Shown: positions 24,315-36,599, counted from the stretch's first letter. The stretch: DNA of 64,000 nucleotides from Apiotrichum sp. Y4204 (GCA_025531455.1 JAMYHL010000014.1:248001-312000); one strand, 5' to 3'. Notes: generated by a model not told the origin, from the letters alone. Translations and numbers: made by a program.

Positions 24315-25609
24315 TTAGTCGACCTCGATGGCGTTCTCCTCGAGCGAGTGGGCGACGGCGGCGGCCTTCTTGCCACGGAGCTTGATGGGGAAGTCCTGGG
24401 GAGGGTTGGCGCCGCGGCGGTTGGCGCGGGTGAGGGTCGAGATGCGGGCAACGGCGGCCTGAGAGTTAGCGCTGTGATAAACACAAACAGTGGGGTATGT
24501 TCTTGGCGATATCGCTTCCCGGCAGCGGAAACTTGCTGCCGAGTATGTGGATACGCGGTGTTTTTGCTATTGCAGGCCTTATACGCTCGGCCCTTCATGG
24601 CATTTCCGGGGAGTTCTAGAGCAGCTGCGTGTGGAGCCCGTTGCTCTCCATGGAGCGACACGAGGCCACTCCGATTGTGCACTCACGTGACGGAGGTCAG
24701 GGCGGAAGCCCTTGGAGGCGGTCTCGACGGCGGCGATCTTGGCGGCGCGGCGGGGGCCGGTGGAGCGGCGGAGGGTCTGCGACTTGCGGGCAGAGGCGAC
24801 CTTGCCACCGTCGGCCTTGACCTTGGTGACGGTGATGGCGCCGTCCTCGTTGGCCGAGATGTCGATGACCTTGTTGTTGGCGAGGCCAGAGTACTTGCCC
24901 GAGTGGAGGTTGAGGAGGTTGCCCTGGGGGGTTAGCGCTGCGCAACGGGAAGAGACGCGAGGGGATGGATGAGGTCGTCACCGCTGTCACAGCAGAGACC
25001 ACACTTAAATCCATCCCTCGTTGCGTTGATTCTCACCTTCTCAGCCGAGAAGATGGGGCCGTTCTTGGCCGGGCGCTGGAACGAGTTCCACTTGCGGATA
25101 AGGAGCCACTGCGTTGTCAGCGAGAAGTAAAGAGATGTGCGGCGAGGTGCGTCTGTCATCGTTGAGAGCCGGTCGTTCGTCGTCTGTCGTCTGTCGTCCG
25201 CCGTTTGCTGTCCGCCCGTCTGCCAGGCGCTCTCATGCCGCTGCTGAGATACCCCATGTCACCGCCATTTCGCCTCTCGTGCTCGCTGCACTGCCTTCGA
25301 CCGAGGAATGACTCCAGTCCTTCCCCAACTTCCAGCTTCATCCACAGCCTCTCCCACACTTCAGTCCCTCCCTTCTTTTCTCCCCAGCCCGAACGGTAAC
25401 GCGTTTCGATGACCGAACACCGAGCTCGTATAGCAGGCGAGAGGACGGGACCCCAGCAGACGACAGGCGACAAACTTGGACAGTCGTGTTTGTTGAACTC
25501 GCGATTTTCGACCATTTGCAGACGATTTCGACTCGGCTCGACTTGACGACGCACACTCGGCACCACGCAGCGCCAGGCGGGGAGAACGTACCTGGAGGTC
25601 GGCGGACAT
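24315..25609 (-). CDS. RPL28: 60S ribosomal protein eL28
   Basis: eL28 is a surface protein of the large ribosomal subunit. Budding yeast lacks it, while S. pombe and animals have it. Exons (transcript order): 25609-25592, 25108-25037, 24923-24687 and 24458-24315, giving 156 aa. The product starts MSADLQWLLIRKWNSFQR and contains SAEKGNLLNLHSGKYSGL. The conserved FRPDLRHAAVARI block spans the last exon junction, as expected for the family. Exon 1 has only six codons. Introns are 483, 113 and 228 nt, much longer than in neighbouring genes, which is typical of ribosomal-protein genes in this group. Intron 2 can fold into a strong hairpin (reported separately). Translation-linked co-regulation is likely but not visible here. 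Confidence 0.9.
24941..25025 (-). repeat. Hairpin-forming inverted repeat inside eL28 intron 2
   Basis: 24958-24970 and 25009-25020 are inverted copies (ATCCATCCC-type arm against GGGATGGAT) giving about 12 pairs with one bulged base. An outer arm CGCAA/TTGCG (24941-24945 and 25021-25025) extends the stem across an internal loop. The fold would bring the 5' splice site close to the branch site. Confidence 0.75.
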
Positions 25610-26443
25610 CTTTTTTGATAGCGATTGAGGGTTGCTGGACGCGGAGATGGCCCGTTGGGATGATGTGCAAGCGCGCGGCGGTGGGGAGCAGGCAGCGGCC
25701 GAGCGGAGGGAGTGTGGGTGCGGTGGCACTGGCAGCGTATGCCTGCCAGCCAGGGCACACGCAGAGCCTGGAGCTGGCTGAGCTTGCTGGCTTCCACCGC
25801 CTGGTACTGTGGTGCTCTGGTGGTGCATTGCATACGGTGGTGCGGTGGAGGGTTACTGCCTGGCTCTGCCAGGCTGGCAGGCCCGCCAGGATGAGCCAGT
25901 TTCGGGGATAAGAGGTCGGGAATTTATCACCGATAGCTGCGCTGTAGTTGTGGCACTAACCTCCACCTTGTCCCCTTTGTCAAACACCTCCACTCCTCCA
26001 TCATGCCCAAGCGACTCCGCGACTCTCGATATCTTGATCGTTGATGCACTTGTAGCCTGTGCAACTGTGGGGGGGGCCCTTGTCACGATGTCTTGGCGTC
26101 CTCCTGCATTGCAACATTCCACTCTTGCGACGCGTGACTATTATATGCCTGTTATACTGTTAGGCCCAGATGCTATTTACCTGGCCGCAATCCTCAACTT
26201 TTGTTGCATGACTGGGGCAGTCTGGTCAATCTGGGTGTTTTCTATCCAAACGACAGATCGCGCCCTCAGGCAGATCACATGACGATTAAGGATTGTTGAA
26301 TGTCGCTGATCGTGTTGATCACACCGACGCGAGCTGGAACCTGATAGTCCGTGTAAGTTCAGAGTTCGGAACTCCAGAGGCCAGAGGCCAAGGGCCCGCT
26401 TCATCACACCATGTACACCAAGGGAGTTGCGGAGGAGGAGGGA

Positions 26444-26478
<35 letters not shown>

Positions 26479-27128
26479 CGTTTGGTTCTGATGCAATCTC
26501 GTTCTCTGATCCGCAACAGGCATACGAACCGTCACAGCGGGGAGCTGTATCCCACCTGATGAGGCTCTCCTCCTGGCCCTCTGCGATCTGCAAGCGCTGC
26601 GCGATCCAGTACCCAATGGCTAGCTGGTTTTAGCAGTAGCGTCGTGAGATGCCGATCGGTGATCTGGATCGCTGCTACTTGCCGCTCACCTCATCTCCCA
26701 GATCCCAGACATCAACGGGCTGCGGATATGCGGATCATCTCCGAGTGTACCAAGGAGGCATTTCAGCGTCGGATAAGGTGTCAAGGTGATACCCAAGTAC
26801 TCAAGTATGCCTAATCTGTGATACAAGTCACTTAACATTATCGTAATGAGCTGTAAATTACGTGTTATTTTTTGGTAATATGCTTCAGAAAAAAAGTTGG
26901 TTCGAGTAGATCTCTAGTGCACCACGGCTGGTCGGCGGACAATAGCCTGGCTGGCAAGCTGAGACTGTGGTGCGCGTCGTACCCCGCGGCACGGCGGCTA
27001 GGCGCTCTGTGCCGTTAGTGCTCTTGGGTCGGTGCTCATCATGCGGAACAGCACTCGCACCGACTCGACACACCCACATCTCGTCGACCACCCTCCCGTC
27101 TCTACTCTCCTCCACATCCCACTTGCAC
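25610..27128. other. Divergent promoter region of eL28 and prolyl-tRNA synthetase
   Basis: 1.5 kb with no recognisable gene. It holds the 32-base G run described separately. The 150 bp before 27129 have several upstream in-frame codons but no strong ATG context. Confidence 0.45.
26447..26478 (+). repeat. Poly(G) tract of 32 bases
   Basis: An uninterrupted run of 32 G preceded by GGAGGAGGGAGGA. It can form G-quadruplexes, is likely length-polymorphic and is error-prone in sequencing and assembly. Confidence 0.9.
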
Positions 27129-29923
27129 ATGCTTTCACGCCCACTCGCGGCATTCATTAGAGCAGCTAGACCCCGCGCCTACATCTCCCCCCGCCTGATC
27201 GCCACCCCGCGCGCGCTCTCCACCACCCCGTTCCTCCGCGCCAACCACCAACCCACCCCGCCCGCCCCCCGCAAACGCTTCCCGACCATGGCCGCCGTCT
27301 CGGACCAGGACATCACTGCGCGCTTCGGCGCGCTCTCCATCACCGCCCCGGAGATCTCCCACGCGCCCGTCAAGGGCGGCGCCGAGTGGCGCGCCGAGCT
27401 CGACAAGCTCGGCAAGACCGGCGTCAACCTCACCAAGACGGTACGTGCACGCGCTCGACACACGGGGGTCATGGGAGCTCGAGAGACTCGACGGGGAAGA
27501 CAAGACGGGGAGCAGATGATCCTTAGGCAGTGACGCTGCGTGTCTGCCCCGGCCCAAGCCGCCTGCCGAGTGATACTTCGAGCGACGGAGACTGGCCTCC
27601 CCTCGAGCTCCTCGTTATGCCTTCAACGCGTCCGACTAGACCTGACGCCGCAGCTCCTCTTCAAGCCCAAGACGGCCAAGACCGCTGAGCCGACCCCTGT
27701 CCTCGTCCTCGCAAAGGAGGACACAGAGACCCCGTCCGGCGCCATCGGCTCGCTCCTCTCGCTCAAGGAGCTCCGTCTCGCGAACGAGGACCTCATCAAG
27801 CAGGTCATCCCCTCTGCTGCCTCCAAGGATGACGGTGAGTGGATATGACATGGCGGTCACTGGATCTGGACGCGACTGGTTTCCGAGTGGAACTGTATCG
27901 AGTCCCGACTAGCCACCTACTTTTGTTGGACAACACTTCGGCCAACTCGTGTCCACTTTGTTCAACTTTTTCCCGTGGCCACCCTCAGGCCGCTCCGTCC
28001 GACTCGTCAACAAAGTCTCAGAAAGCTGACACGCAGTCACCGCGCTCGCCCTCCCCAAGCCCGTCCCTTCCACCCTCTTCATCATCCTCGACTCTGCCCT
28101 CGCCTCGTCCTCGGACCAGTTTGCCCTCCACCTCACTGCCTCTTCCTCCACCGTCCTCCTCAAGGGCACCGAGATCAAGGCGTACCTCGAGTCGCTGACC
28201 GAGTCGCCCGAGGCCGTCCGCGTCGTCGACTTTGCCGAGCTCAAGGCCTCGGCTCCCGCCCCGGCCCCCAAGGCCGCCGCGAAGCCCGCCGCCAAGGCTG
28301 CCCCGGTCAAGAAGGAGAAGGATGAGGACCTCTACGAGATGGCTATCCAGCACAAGAAGGAGGAGGACTTCCCCGGATGGTACACCGACGTGCTCATCAA
28401 GGGCGAGATGCTCGACTACTATGACATTTCGGGATGCTACATCCTCCGCCCGTCGTCGTACACCATCTGGCAGGAGATTACCAGTAAGTGCAGATGGCGG
28501 ACTGTTTTGCGATTGCCATCTGACGACAGACTTCTTTGACGGCGAGATCAAGAAGCTTGGTGTCAACGACTGCTACTTCCCGATGTTCGTCTCGCGTGCG
28601 CGTCTTGAGAAGGAGAAGGACCACATTGAGGGCTTTGCCCCCGAGGTCGCCTGGGTCACCAAGGCCGGCAAGTCGGACCTCGAGGAGCACATTGCCATCC
28701 GCCCCACCTCGGAGACTGTCATGTACCCGTACTACGCCAAGTGGATCAAGTCGCACCGTGACCTTCCTCTGAAGCTCAACCAGTGGAACTCGGTCGTCCG
28801 TTGGGAGTTCAAGAACCCCCAGCCGTTCCTGCGTACGCGTGAGTTCCTCTGGCAGGAGGGCCACACTGCCTTCCTTGAGAAGAAGGAGGCCGACGAGGAG
28901 GTCCTCAACATTCTCGAGCTCTACCGCCAGGTCTACGAGGACCTCCTTGCCGTCCCGGTCATCAAGGGCAAGAAGTCGGAGAATGAGAAGTTTGCCGGTG
29001 CCGACTACACCACCACTGTCGAGGGCTTCATCCCGACCACCGGCCGTGGTATCCAGGGTGGTACCTCGCACCACCTCGGCCAGAACTTCTCCAAGATGTT
29101 CGACATTTCGGTCGAGGACCCCAAGGCCGACGCCGCTGCTCGCGCAGAGGGCAACGCCAGGGCCTACGTGTACCAGAACTCGTGGGGTCTCTCCACGCGT
29201 TCGATCGGTGTCATGGTCATGACCCACGGTGACAACCAGGGTCTCGTCTTCCCCCCGCGCGTCGCTCTCACCCAGGTTGTTGTCATCCCCGTCGGTCTCT
29301 CCAAGGGCGAGGGCAAGAACCAGCCAATCTACGATGAGTGCGAGAAGCTCGCTGCGACCCTCAAGGCCGGCGGCATCCGCGCGACCACCGACCTGCGCGA
29401 GGGCTACACCCCCGGCTGGAAGTTCAACGACTGGGAGATGCGCGGTGTGCCGCTTCGTCTTGAGCTCGGCCCCCGCGACATTGCCAACAAGTCGACCCTC
29501 GCCGTCCGCCGCTACGACGGGCACAAGGAGTCGTACCCGCTCGACGACATTGTCGAGGTTGTCCGCAACAAGCTCGAGGACATCCAGAAGGGCATGTACG
29601 ACCGCGCGCTGGAAAACTTCAACAAGTCGGTCGTGCCCGTTACAGAGTGGGACAAGGTCGTGCCGACCCTGGACGCAAAGTGCGCGATGGCGATTCCGTG
29701 GTGCGAGGACCCGCAGTGCGAGGACGACATCAAGGAGCGCTCGACCAAGCAGGCCATGGCCGGTGTTGCCGAGGACGTCAAGGCGCCGTCGGCCGGCGCA
29801 AAGTCGCTCTGTATCCCCTTCGACCAGGAGCGCTGGGGCAAGTTCCCGGACGGCGACAACCAGAAGTGCATCCAGTGCGGCAAGAAGGCAAAGTCCTGGA
29901 CCCTCTTTGGCCGCTCGTACTAA
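27129..29923 (+). CDS. Prolyl-tRNA synthetase, eukaryotic type, probably dual-targeted
   Basis: A class II synthetase that charges tRNA-Pro. Exons: 27129-27440, 27654-27834, 28037-28483 and 28530-29923. The product is 777 aa from the ATG at 27129, or 724 aa from the in-frame ATG at 27288. The first 53 residues are rich in Arg, Ser and Ala with no acids (MLSRPLAAFIRAARPRAY), a mitochondrial presequence. The ATG at 27129 has C at -3 (weak), while 27288 has A at -3 and G at +4 (strong). Residues of about 60-240 form a YbaK-like editing-domain remnant as in budding yeast (KGGAEWRAELDKLG, LLFKPKTAK). The catalytic core shows RPTSETVMYP, FLRTREFLWQEGHTA and motif 3 near VMTHGDNQG. The C-terminal zinc domain has CAMAIPWC and CIQCGKKA and ends in the typical Tyr. 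Leaky scanning would give both compartments one enzyme. Confidence 0.95.
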
Positions 29924-30272
29924 GCTGCCACCGTTTGTCTGTAGTTTGGGTCATGCATGGTCTGTGGGAGTATGCTGGCACGAGGTCAGGAGGTATGCGG
30001 GTTGATGTGTGGGGAAACATGAATGGCCAGTGTGTCAGTATGTGGGTCAAGGTGAAGTGATCGGACGAGCTTGCACTCCGTCAAGCCGTCAGTCTGGGGT
30101 AGTCAGAGCGGGATGCGGCCGCTCGAAGCGGAGCGCGAAGAGTAGCGCCCACCAACGCCGCAGCATAACACTCTGCGCCGCCGTGACACCACCCATCCAC
30201 ACGACCACTTCCCGGTCTCTCCATGGTATTCATGCACGTCGTCGGGGTGGAATATACATTCGCCTACATAGT
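29924..30272. other. 3' intergenic gap between convergent ProRS and RET3 genes
   Basis: 349 bp holding both 3' untranslated regions. No coding signal is seen. Confidence 0.5.
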
Positions 30273-31402
30273 CTAAAGCTGGCCGATGCGCTGCGACACG
30301 CGCTCCTTGAACGTCGAGTCTGGGGTGAGCAAAGGTTGGGAAACCAAAACGACAATGCCGAGCCAACCACACCACGACAACTCCAATTCCACCATTCCAC
30401 TTGCACATCTTCTTCTCAACGCGCACTCCGCTCACTCGGCACACTCCGCACGCCCCGCTCGCTCGCGACTCACAGGCATTCATGAGGGTCTGCTCGTTGA
30501 TGACGATATCGGTCGTGTCGGGCCTGGGGCGGGTGACGCGTCCCGCAATGGCCGCCGCGTCCGTCTCGAGGATGATTCTGGGATGAGCGCCGCGCGAGAG
30601 GGGGAGGGAAAAGGGGGGTAGGGCAAGTCACGGTGCGCTGAGGTACACCATACAGCGCCTTTAGACTCCAAGCCCAAATCCCATACCCATACCCATACCC
30701 ATACTCACCCGTCATCGATCGTCTCGTCCGCGGCGAGGAGCACGAGATCAAGGCTCTCGAGGACATTGCGCTTCTCGATCTGGCCGCGGAGGAGGAGGGA
30801 GACGGCGTCGTGGAACGCCGTAAGCGCTGCCTGGAGCATGAGCTCGTTGCTCGTGCCCAGCGGGCCGACAATGTGGAAGTGCAGGTCCGTCGACGCGCGC
30901 GTCAGGACCAGGTGTGGGGGCAGCGGGTGGATGTCGCCTGGGGCCAGAAGTGGTCAAACACGGATGACGGATCCGGCGAGGTCAATGGGAATGAGGGGGT
31001 ATCGGTATCGAGGTGAGAACCGGAATAATAAGAATCAAGACAAGTGAGAATCGGCAGGGATAAAGAATAAATAACGCGTCAGCATACCAGCCCCCGCACA
31101 CTCGCACAACAACTCACCCGCCCCCCGCCGTGTCTTCTCATGCACGCTCTTCTCAAACGCGCGCTGCTCCTTGAGCGTCTGCAGGCCCGGCATGCCTGGT
31201 CCGCCGGGCCCGACGCCGAGGTCCGCCGCGATGCCCGTGCCCGCAGCGACGTGCGGCGGCGCATAGTACTTTGCCATGACGCGGTTACCCTCGCTGTCGA
31301 GCACGAGGAGCGCGGTGATGGTGTACAGGGAGAGGTTGGCCTGTGGGGGTTAGTGAGAGGGGAGGGGATGTAGTTGGCTTGTAACCGCTGAGGACGCACC
31401 AT
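30273..31402 (-). CDS. RET3: Coatomer subunit zeta (COPI coat)
   Basis: Zeta-COP is the small adaptin-like chain of the COPI F-subcomplex, paired with gamma-COP. Exons (transcript order): 31402-31400, 31340-31118, 30937-30709, 30577-30474 and 30319-30273, giving 201 aa. It begins MANLSLYTITALLVLDSEG, with the longin-fold strand typical of zeta/sigma chains. It then has RVMAKYY, LKEQRAFEKSVHEKT, FHIVGPLGTSNELML, RNVLESLDLVLLAADE and the end STFKERVSQRIGQL. Like SEC27, the first coding exon is just the ATG, in the same GCCCAAG-ATG-GTG context. Introns are 59, 180, 131 and 154 nt. Intron 3 begins with a TATGGG repeat directly after its donor. Confidence 0.93.
30680..30708 (-). repeat. TATGGG hexamer repeat at a 5' splice site
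   Basis: Read on the RET3 strand, the donor GTGAG runs into four TATGGG units. Four G-triplets at regular spacing could form an RNA G-quadruplex that masks or exposes the splice site. Confidence 0.8.
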
Positions 31403-32177
31403 CTTGGGCCGCTTCGATTCGAGAACGGGAAAAAAAAGTACACCGACGCGAGAACGGAACAGAACGAAATGGAGGTTGGAGGTTGGAGGTGTCGTGTCGT
31501 GGATGTGCAGTATCTTGTGTTCAGTTCGAGTTTGAGATGATCGCGACACGCCAGGGCAAGGCAACATTGTGAATGTGTGTGACGGAGGCTAACGTGGCAC
31601 CAGAGGAGTGGCGCCCCCAGGATATATAGAGGATCGGGTTGTGGTTCTTGGCCGTTCGCCACTATTAGTTTTTGGATTCTGGAGTCCAGTTGCTTGCTGG
31701 TTTATTCTGACCTGCGCATGAGGCTGGGACATTAGATGGGAGCTGCAAGAAAGAGAGGCGTTTTGTCAAGATGCAAGGCAAGCGAGCTCTAACTTGGTAG
31801 ACTCTTCCCCTTCGGCACCATCCCTTTCTCACCGATCACCCTCCGGCTCATCTTCCCGCACACTGCTCGGCACCATGGTTCCCAGCACATCGTCTTCCCC
31901 CTCCCACGCGGCGTACACAACACTGCTGCATGCGACTGACAACCGGTATTCAAGAATATATACAACGTGGCGCGCAGACGCGGCTCGTGGTGGCTGGCAG
32001 TGGGCGAATGGATAGGAATGGGACTGAGAATTGGGTTAAGAATGAGAATGGAATGGGACTCAGGTGTGAATGGGATGGAGGAATGGGCGGGGGATGGCGA
32101 AACATGGGTCTCGGAGGGGTATGGGTATGGGTATACTATACTATACGAACTTAGGCCTGCGACTGCGGGGGGTGGCA
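31403..32177. other. RET3 promoter and 3' end of the neighbouring gene
   Basis: 775 bp with no gene seen. A further short GGGTAT repeat followed by ACTATACTATAC lies at about 32118-32144. Confidence 0.45.
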
Positions 32178-33903
32178 CTATGCGTCCTGGCTCTCGCCGT
32201 CAACGTCGGGGGCCATGCTGAGGCCAAGGCCCTCGAGACCGAGCGAGTTTGGGATGCGGGATTGCGAGGTTGGGGTGGGTGCCCTGGGCCGCTCGATATC
32301 CGCCGGAGCCGGGGATAGTTTCTCACTGTTGACCTCTTCAATCTTGGCCATCCTGGCCTCCTCTTGCAGGCGGTGCTGCTCCATAGCCTGGGCGGCGTCG
32401 CCGAGGACCAGAGTGTGGCCGGGTATCATGCTGAGTGCTATGGAGCCGACAGTGGACGTAACAAGCCCTGCCACGCGGCGCGACAACCAGTTGAAGCGCT
32501 TGGCAAACGGCACAAAGGTGTCGATAACGTCCTGGACATCGACAACATCGCGGACGTGGGTCGCCTTGCCGACCTCATTAAACTCGACAATGGTGGATAT
32601 AGGAAGATCCCAGTGAAGAAGAAAGTCTACCTCGCGCATAACACCGGCAGCGAGGGAGTGGACAAACGAACGTGGGGGTTCACTAAGCGCCGAGTCGGAA
32701 TCGGCGCTGAAGATGTCAGACGAGTGGGGGCGGACAATCGACGGGAACAGGGTGAGTGAAACGACACTGGGGGTCAGCGTAAGAGTAACGCACTTCACTC
32801 ACTGGTCAATGAGGGCAATGTGGTATCCCTCGTAGCATTCCATGCAGCCAATATCGCGGCATTCAGCAGAGACGTCCCAGAGCTTCCACCAGCCGTCGTG
32901 GTTGTTATTTCGGTGAATGACCGGGCCGGTCGTGGAGAGCCAGGCGTCGACGGGGTCGGTGCTCTTGCCCTTATCTGGCCTTGCAGCAGGGGCGGCAGTC
33001 TCAATGTCATCCGAGCCGAGGACGGCACCACGGAGGCGTGACGTGAGGTTGCGTGCGTGGAGTAGAAGAGACGAAGGGGTGAATGAGGGGAGGTACGCAG
33101 TAGAGAAGAGCTGGAGGAGTGCAAAATGGGTTAGCACAGACTGCCGGGACGAGAGCCGGATGAGCGGGTGATCATAAACTGTGGGGTCAGCACGGGCCTC
33201 TGTGACTGTAACGCGAGAATGCCGACTGCGATGGCAACCTAGGGTTTCGTCGAGCTCGGCGAGCTCGGCGAGCTCCGGATGGCAATGGCCGCTCAACCAG
33301 ATGGCAATAACTCAGATACTCACCACAATCTCCCTCAAACCACCGCTCGACCACGCGCTTCACTTCCTGTCCCTGCTCAACCCACAGGGGCGACGAACTT
33401 GCGCCGGGATCCTCCATTCCACGATAGAGTACACGGTGGATGTCAATCAGTGCCTCCATTGGCTCGCCAGCGATGCGTCCGAATACTTCGGGATCCCAGT
33501 CGTGGTCACGGTCGGGAACGACATCTGCTGCAATCTGGCAGTCCTCCCGGTGCTGTTGGCTGGGGCACTCGCACGGTGTCGGGTGCGTCGGGGTATGGGG
33601 TTCATCGTGCGTGTTGTATTGGTGCAGGGCATGGCGAAGGGCTGCTAGAGAGGCGCGAGAGCCTGATCCATAGAGGCCGCGATGGTGGCCTCCTGCGTGA
33701 TGCGGCGTGCTATGTCCCGAGTAGGCGGAGAAGAGCGCCGAGCGATTTCGCGAGTGGTATCCTAGAGTTTCGCCATGTAATGCGGCGCTCGACTGGGCGG
33801 GCGAGTAGGTGGATCGGTCGGGGATGTAGAAGCGCGGCTGATGGCGGCTGAGGGTGGGATGCGGCAGATCATACTCTGTCGAGGCATAGGTAAAGTACGA
33901 CAT
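32178..33903 (-). CDS. Uncharacterised protein, possible NTF2-like (SigF-like) fold
   Basis: Function not established. Exons (transcript order): 33903-33324, 33178-32803 and 32766-32178, giving 514 aa. The first 150 residues are His/Ser/Gly-rich and disordered. The middle (WFEGDCG, then YDHPLIRLSSRQSVL and LPSFTPSSL) has the alternation of helix and strand expected of the NTF2-like domain annotated in basidiomycete proteins; this resemblance is from memory and weak. A hydrophobic stretch near residues 425-445 (VAGLVTSTVGSIALSMIPG) could touch a membrane. The tail is charged (MAKIEEVNSEKL) and then Pro/Ser-rich. Intron 2 is 36 nt. I chose the start at 33903 because upstream codons are Pro/Arg-rich leader. 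Confidence 0.65.
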
Positions 33904-35800
33904 TGCTGAATGGGGAGGGTTTTCGAGCGGCGGCGGCGGTTCTTCGTCTCGCTCGAGGACGCGGCGGCGGAGCGGCTCCACACAGTGGCCGTAGCGGTTT
34001 GGACGTGATTGCGGCAGTTTGGGAGGTGGCACCGGAGGGCGGGGGTGGAAGTGGGGTGGGTGTTCAAGACAAGGAGGGTGGTGATATATGGTGGGAGGGG
34101 AGGGTGAGGGAAGTGGGAGTGATGGATGTGGTTGTGATACAAGATGGTTGTGAGGTGGTGAACATGAAAAAGAAATCGAGAGACAGAGATCGAGAGAGAC
34201 GGACGGGGGACACGAGCACCTGAAGAGATGAAAGATGATGATGTTGTGATGCGATTTGTGGCCTTTTGGTTGGATGAGATTCTCGGGGAGGGCTCAAGTC
34301 TCTACTTTGGTTAGCTTTTGCTTTGGTTTGTTGGTCTTGCTCTCTCTCTCTCTCCTTTTTTTGGGTGGCGTTTGGCTCTTGTGACCCACCTTCCTCCTCT
34401 CGCACGCCCCTCTCCTCTGGTGACTGGATCCTGACTGGATTTCTGCTATCCTGGGTGCACAGGGGGGGCGGCGGGGCCCTGGACGCTAGAAGCACTTTAG
34501 TGCAGGGTCATTAGTGCGGGGGTGGGGGGGGGAGAAGAAGACAGAGGGGCAGAGGGGGCAGAGGGGAGGGCAGCGGCCCAGCGCGGGTGGCCAATAGGCA
34601 AGGAAGGCACATGGACGGAACCTCTGGACTTGTGTTCCTCTGTCCCTGCCCCTGGCCCGGATTGTGGTCGCAGATCTTGTGTACCCAACTGAATTGTCAT
34701 TAATTGAATATTATAAGATTAGCCAGAGGAGTATAATCCGCCTGGGGGTCCACCTTATGTCACTATTTTGTAATTGCATAATTGTGCACCATTACCATTT
34801 GGCTCAACCATGATGTGGTTGCTATCTATTGTAGCTGTGATCGGTGCCAAGCTCGGTACTCCCGGACCCTCGGAGATCCAACACCGACACCGACACCGCA
34901 CTGCGATGAAGACGGGAACTAACCGTGTGTTCACTCTGTTTACCCTGCGATGTGATGTGGTATGTAGGCACTATTCGCTTCGCATCGCGCTGCATCGCAT
35001 ATCGCCATCGGGCATCTGCGCGTGCTTCTGTCATGCGTCACTAATCACTTTGTCACCTGTCACTCACTCGTACTGATGCAACTGTTGGGTGGAGCACCTA
35101 GCATCTAGCACATGAGCACACGAGGGTACGGCATCGGGATCCCGTTAGGAGGTATAGGCCTATAGGAGCGCACAATGGCACACAAAGGACATTCACCCAC
35201 CCCACCGCCACCGCCACTGATGTGCGTGATGTGTACGATGATGCTTGCATTGCGCATTGTCTTCCACTAGTCCTGAGATCCTACACTAGCACTCGAAGAG
35301 CAGGTGATGAATGATGCATGCGTGCATATGCTGCACGCTCGAGGGCAGGATGCATGTGCAGGCCACCACATGTTCCACCAAGCCATGACCGGATGACCCC
35401 TCCCGACGTCATGCCCGCGCAGCGCACAGCGCACTACGTCACCGACACCCGGACACACCGGCGTCCGTGCCACTCTTGTTGACCCTGCGCACCCTGCACC
35501 CCTCCAGCCACAACTGTGCTCGCCATGCTCGAGATCGCGACAACTCCTGAGCTAGCTGAGCTGCGGACCCCCATGAGCAGTACCGAAAGATCGAGAATAG
35601 CAAGGATATCTCGGGAATGCGGAGACCGGCGACAACATACATAGAAGATAGTACACGTTGGAGGACCTTGAAACGCCATCCCTTCCGAGCCCTTCACGAT
35701 GCGCCGGCAGATCCGGAGGCCCGCGCGCCAACGGACGCCAGCACGCCAGCGGACGGCGTTCGTGGCGTGGGTTCTCCGGTGCGGCGGTCTCCACCCCGCG

Positions 35801-35837
35801 GACCGAGTGGACCGAGTGGACCGAGTGGCCGAGTGGC
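35801..35837. repeat. GACCGAGTG tandem repeat
   Basis: Three perfect 9-base copies and a degenerate fourth. The region around it shows no coding character. Confidence 0.8.
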
Positions 35838-36599
35838 GTCAGGGGTGCGGGGTTGAGAGGCCGAGGCGCCGAGGTGGGGTTGGTGTTATTGTGCGCTGTG
35901 TGAGCTGTGGGTGGTGGGCAGTAGTGGCGGTCGGTGTGGAGGAACAATGCTATCGTGCTCGTCAAGTTGGGTGTTGGCGCTCGTGGAAGTAGCGGACGGA
36001 CGTCCGGCCCGTCCGGGTGGTACGCGTACGCGTACGCGCCGGACCGGACTTGTTGCTCTTTGTCATCATCATCCCTCGACTTCAGGCCGAGATACTGAAA
36101 CGTGATGGGCTGCCGTCAAACTTCGAAGTACTCCAGACGATCCAGACGGCGACAAAGGTACATATCGACGCGTAACACCGAGCACGGAGAGAGGCCGGAG
36201 ATCGGAGATCAGAGGTCGGGGGATATTCCTTTAACACGATGTCTCTCGGAAAACGACTGTCTCACGTCTCTGGTCTGTTTCTCGTGTCACATCGTTTTGA
36301 TACATTCTCGCTCTTATTGTCTTCTCGTAATCTCGTGATATCCTCCTCTCCTTCCTCTCCCCCTCTCTTTTCCTTTCCTTCCTCCTCTTCTTCATCGTCT
36401 TCCTCTTCCTCCATGCTACAGTACTCCCGTTCTCTTCCCCTTCCCCAACGATACGTTGCCCCCAAACGCAGCCCACAGCACATAGGCAAGACATTCCATT
36501 GTCATCTGCACACTGGATAGAACGTAGAACAGGCGCAAGACACGTGTCTCGGGCGGAACATCATCACAATATACTACGAAATCGAGGGCGCCGAGCGTG

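Noticed and set aside
28232..28530. Apparent upstream extension of the last ProRS frame (Arg/Pro/Ser-rich)
   Set aside because: Wrong frame; the conserved protein comes from the exon ending at 28483 and is joined by a 46-nt intron.
28478..29524. 348-codon minus-strand frame
   Set aside because: Antisense of prolyl-tRNA synthetase; Val/Leu/Asp-rich shadow composition.
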